A DNA stretch of 64,000 nt from Phoronis australis. Its lineage: Eukaryota; Phoronida; Phoronidae. Positions within the stretch are counted from its first letter, which is position 1. Each line of letters opens with the position of its first letter. The stretch covers positions 592,441 through 656,440 of the forward strand of contig NMRA01000216.1 of assembly GCA_002633005.1 (NCBI GenBank), given 5' to 3'. Positions 51,501-63,196 of the stretch are shown here, in pieces. The notes under the pieces are model-generated. The model was not told the origin of the DNA. It did no database searches and worked only from the letters and a program-made list of their open reading frames with translations. Both the position numbers and the translations under genes were made by a program.

Positions 51501-54500
51501 TCCAATAACTGTCATTTCTAGACGCTTGTACATCTTGAATGATGGCACAAAAGTAATTTCTGTGGATCATTTCTCTATAATATCCCTCAGCACATAACCG
51601 TCTGGAATTAAATTATGTTTGCACAAGTTCCCTGCCATAATTATCTTCCTTCTGTCATTCTTTCCCATTTCCTGTCCAGTTGTCAATCAAACCGTCTTTA
51701 ATAGAAAGGTCGCACCTCTTCTTAAAGTTGCAATGATCGAAGGAAGTCACTTTCAGAATGTTGCGACAGGGTTCTGAAAAACATGTTTCACTTTTCCTTA
51801 AACTACCTGATTCTACAAAAATGTCTGCTTCACAGTTTTGTAATAGACCACAACGAAAACTAACAGTGGTACCCGTTTTTATCTTTCAAATCTTTAGTGT
51901 GCAATCTAAAACTTATGAATAGGAGTTTCATTCAACCGTTTGCGTACTAAGTTGGTTGCAAATTTTCTGCAATACAACATAACACTGGCTTCTTCTCATA
52001 TGAGAAGACTGAGGATGGTAGAATTGGCAGAAGACAGCATTTGATTTCAATTAAACCCCTTGCCCTCGAGAAATTTTGGTGCTAACAACACATAAACAGA
52101 TGAATGAAAATTCTTTCATAAGATTTGAATTGCTCAAAACTTCCTAGACAACACTTAAGAGAGAGACACTTGCATTAATTCGACCGTTTGTGTAAAAAAA
52201 TATCTGTGTTCTCACTGACATTCTCATAATATTCTAATCACAAGATGGCACTGCTGAGCTGACAACTGCTGTTTCAGCTCTCGTCACGAAAGTTAAAAAA
52301 GGTGTGCGATTTGGCAAGTACATGTTTCGCACTAACACACTGATCACGACACCTGCTTTGCTAGAGTTGTATTGTTTTGTAGTGCATATTTTTGTTGCCA
52401 TGTTTATTTTTATTTTTTGATTTTTGTTGAAATAACACTCATTAATTATCTGTATGATGTATGATGACATCAAAGTAATTGAAAATTTCACTTTATATTA
52501 TTGGTGATTTTTTTAAAGAAAATTGCAATAACAACAAGCATGAATTACTGAAATCTTGTATTATGAGGTTAGTAATAGTATGTCTTACAGCAGCTCTAAA
52601 GGTGAGAAATTTTAAAGTCGATTCTTGACTTTTGATTTGAGTTTTTGAACAGGTTCATGCTTTGAAGTGAGAATCATTCGATTCAACCTCTGAGTTTTCT
52701 TTGCTTAAACATAAGATTATTTCTGTACGGTATTTAAGTGTCCTATGCTTGTTTTTTCCACCTTAAAACGTGATGTTGCAAAGTTTGCATTTTGAAATGT
52801 AAAGGAAAAAATGTTAATGTAAAGAATTATGGTAATTTCAGACACTAAAGATGAAGGTGAAACTGATCTGGACGAGGAAAAGAAAGATGAAGACACTGAG
52901 AAAAAAGATGGTAATTATTTGTTGAAATTAATTTTAATTTGGGAAGTCAGACTGGCGAAAATGTGTTGGGTACCAGCTAAGTGACATTTGACCAATTGGC
53001 CATTTAAATTGTTTTGGATTACAGATGTCATCCTGAAATATAGCTGGCCATCTTGAACTATTGTTTTGTGATTATTCTTTTATTCTGTGAGCCAACTGAA
53101 GACTAGTGTGTATTATCTTACAGATACGCAGTCAGAGTTATCTCTCCATGTAACAACATCTGGAATTAGTGAAGGCAAGAACATAACATTATCTGAATGT
53201 AATATCAGGCATCGAAAGCAATTCCAAGTGACTATTTATGCTTGTGATAACTGTGCCTCATTTTTGCATAGTTTTTGGCCAAACTACTGTTTGATCAGGC
53301 TCACGAAATGTCAATCTCCATGCCATGTTGTTAGTTCTTTGTGAAACAATCTTGCCACCTGTTGACTGTGATTGTTATCCTGTACATTTTTCCTATGGCA
53401 CGATTACGGTTACCAACTTTTATTGTTCAGTTTGGATTATTTATAAAGTGGAAAAATAGCTAAGCATAATTTAGTATTTTTTAGTTATGAGCAAGACTGA
53501 ATATTAGCATAATGGGTTGAATTCATTCATGATGAAATTGAAGTAGTGAATCGTGTGTTTGTTAGCAGAACATTGCCTTTCACTGAATCGTTTCTTGGTT
53601 CCTTATATTGAGGGTGTTCCCATGGCAACAGTGAACAGTAATGAGACTACTCTCGTCAAAGATGGAATGATGCCCCATCGCAGCAATGAGCAGTGACGAG
53701 TCTACTCTCGTAAAACTGAGTTCTAAATTTTTGCTATTGTAGCCATCATGTACAAGATATTTTTTCACCTTATTCAGACGAAACAGTAGACGATGACAAA
53801 GCATCATCGAGGCCCCCAACCAGGAAGTCGTCGGCGGCACCCTCTGAGATAGAAGTGGACATCTTCCACCCTGAAGTGAAAGCCATTATTGATGAAGCCG
53901 TTCAACATGCGGAGAAACAACCGGTGCAACTGCCGGCTGAAGTCTGGGCAGAGGTGGCTGAAAGGGCAATAGCTGATCTGGAAAAGGTGTCGGCTGACCG
54001 TGGCGAGGACTCTCCACTGTACGTAGTGTCTAAGTGTTTTAATAGCATTGGTGCCACTTACAATGATCAAATCCATGTGGCTTGCATTGATCTTGATCTC
54101 TTACTCTTTACAGTGTGGCACATTCTCAATTCAATTCTCAATAATGAACATTGTATTAAACACGCAGACAGTGGAAACAGTTCAGTAACACGTGCGTGCC
54201 CACACACGCAGGCACACACAACTTAAAACCAAGCTGACGGAGACCTGGCTTATTGGGGACCAACAGTGTGATATAGAGTGATTCAAACCTGTGATCCGTA
54301 GCTTGATAGGTGGATGCATGCGCTGCCACAAGACAACACTGCTTCTGTGTAGTCATTTTTCACAGTATTTCACCATTGCTCTCTGTGCCTTTTTCATGTT
54401 TTGTCCATTTCAACTCATACATAATATACAAAACTTGTTCCTGGGCTACCTGTGAAGGAGTATCACCAAGTGAGTGCTTTTCATGTGCCATTCACTGCCT

Positions 54501-57500
54501 ATACGTAGTACTCATTTTCATCAGTAGGTGGCGAAGTTTGTTCCCTTATTCTTCATAGCCACACGACCAGCTTGTCCTCAACAATAATCGTTTATTAGCA
54601 CACAACGGATTATGAAGTTGAAAACTAATTCAAAGCAAGGATACAGAGTATTCAAAATACCAAGAAGTTTTGTATAATTGGAATGAGCAACACAAGCAGT
54701 CTTCCAGCTTCTTAACCTGTTCAGGACCCACTAATGTGATGTAGCGTGTGGTGCCATCTAATGAGTTATGAATTAATTACAAGTCTTTTTTCTCCTTGCA
54801 CATGTTTCTGATGTTTCTATGCATATGTGATTTGAGATTGTTTCGTCACTTATTATACTGGTCATCCGAAAGTCCTAACTATTGACAAAACCATGGTTTG
54901 ATCTTTGTGTATATCATGGAATTAATACTTTTTTAGAATTGAACTTGCATCTTCTTGTGAATTTCCATTGAGATTTATTGTTGGTATATTGTAGCACAAG
55001 ACTTAAGGCGTAGGTATCTTATGTTACTGGAAAAACTGATGTCTGTGGAAGAGTAACGACAGAACCTAGTGTACTGGGATGTTTGCCACCTTGCCATTTA
55101 TTGGATTGACGTTCTGTCTGATCAGTGTTCTTAACCTCTTCGTAATCAAACATTCAGGCTTATTGCTTTCATGAAATTTCCCAAATCAGAAGTATTTCTC
55201 AATCGTTCTCCTTTGCGGAATGTATCATTCATTTTGCTCATAACTCAGCAATTAATATAATTAATTAGTATTTTGTACTCAGCAGTAACACTACGGCTAA
55301 TGATTATTGAAGTCACTTGACATAACATATTTACCACATGACTCAAAAGGTTCCATGGCATATGTATGCAATTCTCCATGTTTCTGTCATGTCTTCTATC
55401 AGGCACGGAGGCTGGATCTTTGACGACTTCCCGAAGAATCGTGACCAGTGGTCGGCGCTCATCGAGCGTAACATTCTGCCCGACGATGTCGTCTGCCTCA
55501 AGGATAGTAGCGATGACTGGGAGTTCTCACAGCGTCGTTGGTATAAACTGAACAGGAGTGAGGTAGATGAGAAAGTCAACGCTCGGCTGAAGGCCGAGGC
55601 TGAAGAGAAGCTGCGCAAAGAGTTGGAGGAACAGTAAGTCACGGGATTCTAGATTAAAGTTTAATGTATGTTTGTTGTCTGACTGCTGCGGAGAAGCATG
55701 GTGTATCCAGTTGGCTATTCCACAGGCGGAAATGAATACTTGCATGATCTTAGCTTTTTGAGAATTTCTTGCATCTTCGTTTTCGTCCATTATTGCGCTA
55801 GCTCAGTTATGAGTATCTCACACAGTGCACTGTATACAGTAGCTTGATGCAATGAACTGATTGTTGGGTGATGAGTATTTGCAGTCCAGGTTATTTGGTG
55901 AAATACTCGGAATCTCATTGTTTGTGGTCTATGTCAAAGAGTGATCACCTTATAATGGTGGTACACTGCTAACAATATGTGGATAGTTCTAGAGTTTTGT
56001 CACAGGTGGCGCTATTGACTGATTCTCAAAACTTTTTCAGCTCCTTTTTGTTTGGCCACCAAATGCTCTGATGTGTAGATGTATGCATTTACCAATAGCA
56101 TGATTGTAGAAAAGCTTGCATAATAGGTGAAATTTTGTAGACAAAATACAGTAAATTTTGTTAATGTCTGAGTAATAGGAAGTATTTTCTGTCACGAAGC
56201 AGAGCTCATTCAAAACACGATGATTAAGATGGACAAGTTTGATTCTAGCTATTTAAAAATCTTTAAACTTTTGTAACAGCTCTAACAACACAAGTACTCT
56301 AATGTGCTTACAATTTAACTTGATTTTGTTTGCCTATCAAAAAAAAAAATATATATATAAAGTTAATAAACAATGTTTTTATCTTTGTACACTAGATATC
56401 AGATTTTCTGTCACGTGAACACTGTACTATGATTTGTCCAGGAGAAAGGCTGAAGAAGCGCGCATTCAGGCGGAAGAAGAGGAGAAACGGCGTAAGGAAG
56501 AAGAAAGACGCAGACGAATTGAGGCAGGCGAGGAAGAAGAAGGTGAAGATGATATTTCTTTTCTTGTTTTTTAGAGATATTGATGGGAAATAACTACTAG
56601 TCCCATTTCCAAACGTTGCTGGTGGGTTGTAAATGTGAAATTTCTGGTTGCTTTAGGTGACCTTGTGCGCACGTGGACAATAAGAGTTTGTGTCCAGTGT
56701 CACAGTTGGGAAGCTGAATAAAATTTGAGGTAGCCGGGGCAAAGTTGAGGTCCCTAGAAGTTTATAGTTTCGCAAGAGTCTCAACCAACAACTGCAAACT
56801 GAAATTGGCTCTTGTGGACAAATTTTTGTCCTTATTGTATCAATAAGTAAACATGTTGTTTTAATCGTGTCCTGATGCAACATGTCACTCAAACACAATC
56901 CAAAATCAGCTGGAATCGATGAAATTTTGTGCTGGTGGCCATGCCGATTTTGCACGTTGCAGATGTCATGAACTTGTTTGCCGATTACCATTGTGATTTG
57001 TGTTGATGTTATGAAATCTTTAAAGGTATGATTGGCCTGTTATTATAAATGAGATTTTCCTGATTCTGATCGGAGCAAATATTTTGTAATTTCTGTATTT
57101 GACGATCTCACATGAACTTTAAGTGTGACCTTATTTCATGAAGAATTAAAAAGTTATATTTTCGTGCCTAAGTGTATGGGGAAAAGTTTAAAATTGTCAA
57201 CTAATTAAAAACCCGAAACAAACGGTGGAAAATCTGGGAAGTTCAGGTGGTGTTTGGCAAGTTGGGCAACTAAAATTTGAAATCGCGTTTTGCTAGTGAG
57301 GTTCTTTTTGAAATTACCGTAGGCAATCTGAGGTCATATTTTGTCCATATCAGAACATGCATCCAACGATTTCAAAAGCATTTTGTGTATATGTTAGAAA
57401 ACCACATATTGCGAAAGTGATACTTATGTTTCTAGGCATGATTTTACCACTACTTATATTTTGATTTGTTAACTAACCTGTTGTGCTCATTAAGGTCATG

Positions 57501-60500
57501 TTGGACTCAATAGACAAGTGTGTGTAATTAGCCAATTGAAATATTTACAAAACTATTAATTTATGCACAGTAAATGTTGACGTTTTCTGAAAGTAAAAAT
57601 CATGTAAAACTTGATTTTCGACTTTTTACCAATCTGTCATGTATTAAGTCATGTGGCCTTGTCTTTTTAGTAAAATTTAGCAAAGAGGCAAATTCATAGT
57701 AGAGCAACGGTATCAAAACATGACCAAATTTCATTTGATGTACACACTCAAGATGAAATCTCATGATGCTGTTACAGTTTACTAAATCATTTCATTTGTA
57801 TTTTTCACAACTTTCAAGTTTTTTTATAAAATTCCTATTTTTCAATAACACCTCATGCAAAATTGTGACATTTTGAAAACAAATCGTAACAATAGTTTGT
57901 AGTGTAGTGTGTAACGCATGTAAGTATGGTTGTGAGAGTTTCACATGAATCTGATCACCCGGCATTTCTGGGATATCACGTTCAGCTAGATTTTCACATA
58001 TTATAGAGTCCTACGTATTATAAGTCGTGAACAATTCTTGTGTACTAACCTCTTCACCCCCTTTCTCAGACTCCGATGGTTCGGTGAAGTCTGCCATGTC
58101 ACGATCACCCAGTCCGACCAGCAGAGGTATTTAATGCATAGCTTCATGCTGGCCGTCCATCATTCCCCAAAAGCTACATGGATTCCCATACCGCTTTGCT
58201 TGCATTGCATTATGACGTGATTTGCATGACATATATTTTCTTATTGTGGTATCATAGGTGATAGTCTCTCTATTGTTTGGGTGATTTACCAAATGCACAC
58301 TGTATGAGTCTGGGTTGACAAAAATTACCATCTTTACTCATCTTTGTCAGTAAAGATTATCAGTGATGCTAAAGTGGAATTTGCTGCCAATGTCATAATT
58401 TGAAGAGCTTATATGCTATGATCTATTTGCTTACTTGAAACTCAGGCGTGTTTCATTAGATTACTGTACAGTCAATATATTGACTCACAAAACATCACTT
58501 AGTCATTCCACACCATTACCTCTAACTGCTTGCTTTCTTATTCAGAGACTGCTTGAGTTTTTTATTTTAACAGGGAACTCAGTTACTTGCACATGTAAGA
58601 AGACCCACACAAACACACACACATACACAACACGCATGTGCGCGCACACACACAAATAACATATTTTTGAGTACATTACAAGAAAGGAAAACTCAAATAT
58701 AGGGATGAAACTGCTCAGTAATAAAGAGAAAATAATTCTCATAGTACTTTTTAGTAAATTACCACATTCTACTACTAAGATATGGTGCAGTTTGTAGCAG
58801 ATTTCAAGTCATGAAAGCTGTTTGCTGCCATTAACGTGCCCTGTTAGTGAATTCTGGAGCTCGTGAAGAACGATCACTGCATCTTTCGAGTTAACATTTC
58901 TTTTACAAGGTATTTACAGTTAGTTCTATCATTTTAGTTTACTTCGATCTTTTTATGGACGATATTCTTTATTTATTGGTTTTGTTTTGCAAACAAAATA
59001 GAACCTGCTGAGGAGGGTGACAAAGAAGGTGAAAGTAACCAAGAAGTTGAAAAAGAGGCTGAGAAGGAGCCTGAAAAAGAGGCTGAAAAAGAAATAGAAA
59101 AAGAGTCTGAGACAGAACCCGAGAAAGAGGCTGAGAAGGAATCTGAATCACCATTGGCTGAGGGAGAAGAAAGTGAGACTCAGCAGGAGGCTGCAGCACC
59201 ATCTGGTGAAGAGGCCGAGAAGCCTGAGGAGGACAAGTCAGAGGGAGCCATGTCCACTGTAGCACCCACTCCTGATGTGCCATCAAAAGCTGAGGAGATT
59301 GTGCAGGAAGGTACTGGTGACATCTGTTAGCTTGTGGTTATAACGGATGCATTTGACAGTCATGGTTGTACGAAGGATCATGGCAGTCATTTGTCCTGTG
59401 TTATATCAATATTTTAATCTGAATAACTAAAGCGTCTATTTTCTTCTGTTCTTTGTAATCTAGACAAGGCTAATGTTGGTGAGTTGCAGAGTTTGATGTG
59501 AGAGCAGGCTAGTTTATGAGTTAAATTTTGAGTGCAATATCTTGAACAGCGTGCCTTTTTGCATTAGTTGGTGCAATTAAGTTGATGAATAATTTGTTGT
59601 AGGACTGTGACATATTATTTCAAGAGTGGTTAAATTTAATTTATGTACCTTAAGTAACCCTTTATCAGCCATTGACGAGCATCATCTCACACGTCTTAAA
59701 TGCAATCTCTCATTTTGATCTCTGCCAACTTGAGCAAAAAGTTGACATGGAAAATTCTTTTGCTTAATTTGTAAATTCCCTGCAAAAATATTCTTGACAG
59801 CAAAAAGTTATGGCACCACTTTTTTCTTCATTTTATTTGTTTTGTATTAGCTGACTGTTACAAGAGTGCTGTTGTTAGTATGCAGTGTTTGAATGTCTAC
59901 TTACATCTGACCATTGCTCAGTTCTCTTTCAAGCACTTCCTATCATATACAGTACAGAGTCAACGATTTAAACTCGTCTGTTAAATGCCATTCAATTTTT
60001 AACTCAAGTCAATTTCAATTTCTTTCTTATAAACAATATAAAATTGACATTTTTGATTGTTTATGCATTCACATGAAGGGAAGTCTATCTGCATTTTCGT
60101 GAGTTTTCTTGCGGGACGCTGTTTTTGAAATTTATTTCTCGCTACACATGTCATTTGAAGAATTTTTCAAAATNAGGCAATAACACCTCATGCAAAATTG
60201 TGACATTTTGAAAACAAATCCTAACAATATTTTGTAGTGCAGTGTGTAACGCATGTAAGTATGGTTGTGCGAGTTTCACATGAATCTGATCCCCGGCATT
60301 TCTGGGATATGACGTTCAGCTAGATTTTCACATTTTACAGAGTCCTACATAACCTTAAGTCGTGAACAATTCTTGTGTACTAACCTCTTCACCCCCTTTC
60401 TCAGACTCCGATGGTTCGGTGAAGTCTGCCATGTCACGATCACCCAGTCCGACCAGCAGAGGTATTTAATGCATAGCTTCATGCTGGCCGTCCATCATTC

Positions 60501-63196
60501 CCCAAACGCTACATGGATTCCCGTACTGCTTTGCTTGCATTGCATTATGACGTGATTTGCATGACATATATTTTCTTATTGTGATATCATAGGTGATAGT
60601 CTCTCTATTGTTTTGATAATTTACACTAATGCACACTGCATGGGTCTGGGTTGCCAAAAATTACCATCTTTACTCATCTTTGTCAGTAAAGATTATCAGT
60701 GATGCTAAAGTGGAATTCGCTGCCAATGTCGTATTTTGAAGAGCTTATATGCAATGATCTATTTGCTTACTTGAACCTCAGGCGTGTTTCATTAGATTAC
60801 TTTACAGTCATTATATTGACTCACAAAACATCACTTAGTCATTCCACATCATTACCTCTAACTGCTTGCTTTCTTATTCAGTGACTGCTTGAGTTTCTTA
60901 TTTTAGCAGGGAACTCGGTTACTTGCACATGTAAGAAGACCCACACAAACACACACACATACACAACACGCATGTGCGTGCACACACACACTCACACGTG
61001 CACACGAATGCGCACACGCACGCGCGTGCACACACACACACAAATAACATGTCTTTGAGTACATTACAAGAAATGAATACTTAAATATAGGGATGAAACT
61101 GATCGATCAGTAATAAAGAGAAAATAATTCTCATAGTACTTTTTAGTAAATTACCACATTACCGCTAAGATATGGTGCAGTAGCAGATTTGAAGTCATGA
61201 AAGGTGTTTGCTGCCATTAACGTGCCCTGGTAGTGAGTTCTGAAGAATGATCACTGCATCTTTCGAGTTAACATTTCTTTTACAAGGTATTTACAATTAG
61301 TTCTATCATTTTAGTTTACTTCTTTTTATGGACTTTATTCTTTATTTATTGGTTTTGTTTTGCAAACAAAATAGAACCTGCTGAGGAGGGTGACAAAGAA
61401 GGTGAAAGTAACCAAGAAGTTGAAAAAGAGGCTGAGAAGGAGCCTGAAAAGGAGGCTGAAAAAGAAATAGAAAAAGAGTCCGAGACAGAACCTGAGAAAG
61501 AGGCTGAGAAGGAATCTGAATCACCATTGGCTGAGGGAGAAGAAGGTGAGACTCAACAGGAGACTGCAGCACCATCTGGTGAAGAGGCCGAGAAGCCTGA
61601 GGATGACAAGTCAGAGGGAGCCATGTCCACTGTAGCACCCACTCCTGATGTGCCATCAAAAGCTGAGGAGATTGTGCAGGAAGGTACTGGTGACATCTGT
61701 TAGCTTGTGGTTATAACGGATGCATTTGACAGTCATGGTTGTACGAAGGATCATGGCAGTCATTTGTCCTGTGTTATATCAATATTTTAATCTGAATAAC
61801 TAAAGCGTCTATTTTCTTCTGTTCTTTGTAATCTAGACAAGGCTAATGTTGGTGAGTTGCAGAGTTTGATGTGAGAGCAGGCTAGTTTATGAGTTAAATT
61901 TTGAGTGCAATATCTTGAACAGCGTGCCTTTTTGCATTAGTTGGTGCAATTAAGTTGATGAATAATTTGTTGTAGGACTGTGACATATTATTTCAAGAGT
62001 GGTTAAATTTAATTTATGTACCTTAAGTAACCCTTTATCAGCCATTGACGAGCATCATCTCACACGTCTTAAATGCAATCTCTCATTTTGATCTCTGCCA
62101 ACTTGAGCAAAAAGTTGACATGGAAAATTCTTTTGCTTAATTTGTAAATTCCCTGCAAAAATATTCTTGACAGCAAAAAGTTATGGCACCACTTTTTTCT
62201 TCATTTTATTTGTTTTGTATTAGCTGACTGTTACAAGAGTGCTGTTGTTAGTATGCAGTGTTTGAATGTCTACTTACATCTGACCATTGCTCAGTTCTCT
62301 TTCAAGCACTTCCTATCATATACAGTACAGAGTCAACGATTTAAACTCGTCTGTTAAATGCCATTCAATTTTTAACTCAAGTCAATTTCAATTTCTTTCT
62401 TATAAACAATATAAAATTGACATTTTTGATTGTTTATGCATTCACATGAAGGGAAGTCTATCTGCATTTTCGTGAGTTTTCTTGCGGGACGCTGTTTTTG
62501 AAATTTATTTCTCGCTACACATGTCATTTGAAGAATTTTTCAAAATACTGAGAATTTGAAAAGAAATAAAAGCGTGAATATTGTAAGTGTTGCTTTGTAT
62601 GTAGAACAACCTTCAGTAGAGGAGATTCCGGAGGAGGATGTGCTGCCCCCTGCTGGCCCTGAGACGGAGGAGTTCAAGAAGTCAATGAAGGAGTTCACAT
62701 CTGAGTGGCCGACCATTCAGGGCATCATCACTGGCAGCAGCTCGGCTGAACCCGTTGTCTTGGAGATAGCCGATGGTCAGTCACTGGACGAGATGTTAGA
62801 AGAAGTCTCCAAGACCATGGAGAGTAAGTACAGGCTATAATGAGTTTTTTTGGAAAATTGGTGATGTTGATTTTGTTGACGAGCTTTGTGGTGTGGAATG
62901 GAGAGTTTGTATGCAATGTGAGGAGGCATACATATTTTCTTCCACTCAATGTGCTGGTCCTTCAACAAGCTGGGTCCGCATTAAACTAATTGTGAGCATA
63001 ATGGAATGGCATTGAATAGATGTTATGTGGGTGTTACCCTTTTTGGTCTGCAGTTTTAAAACAAGCTGTGTGTCATTCCTCCTTAGATCTGTACACATAC
63101 TCTGGCTGGGAGTATGCTGGCATGGATATTGATGAAGAGGAAGAAGATGCCGAGGCTGACGCAGCTGCTAATGAAGAAGAGGAGGAAGAAGAAGAG
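39515..63196 (+). CDS. AK9: Adenylate kinase 9-like protein, N-terminal part (gene runs off the right edge)
   Basis: Unique exons: 39515-39526, 42044-42196, 42476-42596, 43342-43604, 44141-44251, 44515-44586, 44957-45157, 45681-45922, 46319-46499, 46851-47010, 47978-48001, 49760-49801, 50068-50190, 52842-52910, 53778-54018, 55403-55633, 56442-56542, 58070-58126, 59002-59310, 59464-59478, 62605-62823 and 63087-63196. Phases are consistent throughout, giving at least 1019 residues; the human protein is about 1.9 kb of codons, so roughly half is here. The first kinase unit has P-loop GKPGSGKTT (about residue 73) and DGFPSLSEE. The second has GSPLSGKST (about residue 435), preceded by the AK9-type RPYLMPPQPRPPCK segment. 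A third AK-like segment begins HGGWIFDDFP (about residue 672). Between them lie acidic coiled linkers. AK9 interconverts nucleoside mono-, di- and triphosphates; mammalian AK9 is linked to cilia and flagella. Duplicate exon copies (listed separately) are left out of this model. Confidence 0.9.
39527..42043. other. AK9-like intron 1
   Basis: It holds simple repeats (CACTGG units near 39740-39760 and CTTGT units near 39928-39955) and the 43-bp minisatellite. No exon is supported. Confidence 0.6.
41511..41856. repeat. 43-bp minisatellite, 8 units, each with an internal hairpin
   Basis: The unit core is TGTGGATAACACAGTGTCTT then GTTGGCTGAAGACACTATT. AGTGTCTT and AAGACACT form an 8-bp stem around an 8-nt loop. 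The last unit has lost pairing bases. The array lies in AK9-like intron 1, about 190 bp upstream of exon 2. Confidence 0.85.
45410..45434. repeat. (TTTA)n microsatellite
   Basis: Four to five TTTA units in AK9-like intron 7. Confidence 0.7.
48476..48631 (+). repeat. MITE-like family B, reference copy with clear inverted ends
   Basis: It begins GTAAAATCTCACCAATTTGG and ends CCAAAATTGGCGAGACTTTAC, inverted repeats of about 20 bp. The interior carries GACACAATATGG and a GAAATTTTGTTT segment shared by the other copies. It lies in AK9-like intron 11. Confidence 0.7.
49490..49650 (+). repeat. Interspersed repeat family C, 3' part
   Basis: It matches the right part of family C: GAATGCATAAAGCATAGAAT, then CATCTCTTAGATATGGCATT, then GAGAGTCCTACAGAACCTT. 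The left edge of the tandem duplication (49552) falls inside it. Confidence 0.6.
49552..50380 (+). repeat. Tandem duplication 1, left copy (829 bp)
   Basis: It matches 50382-51619 almost base for base, including exons 12 and 13, with roughly a dozen substitutions. The right copy is 409 bp longer because of an internal insertion plus one base. Confidence 0.9.
50381..50381. other. Single N at the duplication junction
   Basis: The only ambiguous base here sits exactly between the two copies of duplication 1, marking a closed or zero-length assembly gap. Confidence 0.95.
50590..50631 (+). other. Second copy of AK9-like exon 12 (assembly duplication)
   Basis: This is identical in protein sequence to 49760-49801 (EKLAEEQQKELDDD), with the same splice sites and phase 1 on both sides. 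It lies in the right copy of the 49552-51619 tandem duplication. Because the exon is phase-symmetric, a gene predictor would include both copies and lengthen the protein by mistake. Confidence 0.8.
50742..51144 (+). mobile_element. Insertion of about 403 bp in one copy only, LTR-like core, 5-bp target duplication
   Basis: It is absent from the left copy. TTTAT flanks it on both sides (50737-50741 and 51145-51149), and the length difference of the copies fits 403 + 5. Inside, 50777-51132 starts TGTTGCAG and ends TTTAACA, with TATAAATA at 51038 and AATAAA at 51062, like a solo LTR. The LTR-like core does not reach the target duplication on either side, so the element type is uncertain. Confidence 0.6.
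51307..51429 (+). other. Second copy of AK9-like exon 13 (assembly duplication)
   Basis: This copies 50068-50190: 123 nt, phase 1 to 1, encoding a Glu/Lys-rich linker. It lies in the right copy of the tandem block and should be counted once in the gene model. Confidence 0.8.
57602..58030 (+). repeat. Interspersed repeat family C copy
   Basis: It runs parallel to 1420-1865: TTGATTTTCGACTTTTTACC, then AGTAAAATTTAGCAAAGAGG, then CAAATTTCATTTGATGTACA, ending TATAGAGTCCTACGTATTAT. It ends about 40 bp before exon 18. Its right part is repeated at 60178-60360 by duplication 2. Confidence 0.65.
57843..60173 (+). repeat. Tandem duplication 2, left copy (2331 bp)
   Basis: It starts CAATAACACCTCATG and ends TTTTTCAAAAT, matching 60178-62546. 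It contains exons 18-20. Confidence 0.9.
58605..58656. repeat. (CA)n microsatellite, short allele
   Basis: An imperfect CA tract in AK9-like intron 18, left copy. Confidence 0.8.
60174..60174. other. Single N at the second duplication junction
   Basis: It sits between the two copies of duplication 2, followed by four bases before copy 2 begins. Confidence 0.95.
60405..60461 (+). other. Second copy of AK9-like exon 18 (assembly duplication)
   Basis: This copies 58070-58126: 57 nt, phase 1 to 1, encoding a Ser-rich linker (SRSPSPTSR). The splice sites are the same. It lies in the right copy of the 57843-62546 duplication. Confidence 0.8.
60940..61045. repeat. (CA)n microsatellite, long allele
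   Basis: The same locus in the right copy is about twice as long, with interspersed CACG units. Confidence 0.8.
61375..61683 (+). other. Second copy of AK9-like exon 19 (Glu/Lys repeat exon, assembly duplication)
   Basis: This copies 59002-59310: 309 nt, phase 1 to 1. Both copies encode degenerate EKEAEKE-type repeats. A few amino-acid differences are visible, for example GEEG against GEES and EDDKS against EEDKS. Differences of that kind would be expected between alleles. Confidence 0.8.
61837..61851 (+). other. Second copy of 15-nt microexon 20 (assembly duplication)
   Basis: This copies 59464-59478, which encodes DKANV between phase-1 introns. Both flanks, TAG before and GTGAGT after, are the same. 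Confidence 0.65.

Larger units (their letters stand above)
50382..51619 (+). repeat. Tandem duplication 1, right copy (1238 bp)
   Basis: It starts GTTTCATATGACTCC and ends AAATTATGTT, the same limits as 49552-50380. It carries the insertion at 50742-51144. Confidence 0.9.
60178..62546 (+). repeat. Tandem duplication 2, right copy (2369 bp)
   Basis: It has the same limits as the left copy. Substitutions and indels are common up to about 61660; the last 0.9 kb looks identical by eye. Confidence 0.9.

Noticed and set aside
53124-53149. Possible 26-nt AK9 exon after a good acceptor at 53123
   Set aside because: Its phase (1 to 0) does not fit exon 15, while direct joining of exons 14 and 15 keeps the frame.
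58969-59286. Long antisense open frame over the AK9 Glu/Lys exon (repeated at 61342-61659)
   Set aside because: It is the shadow of GAG/GAA codons read as Leu/Phe/Ser-rich on the other strand.
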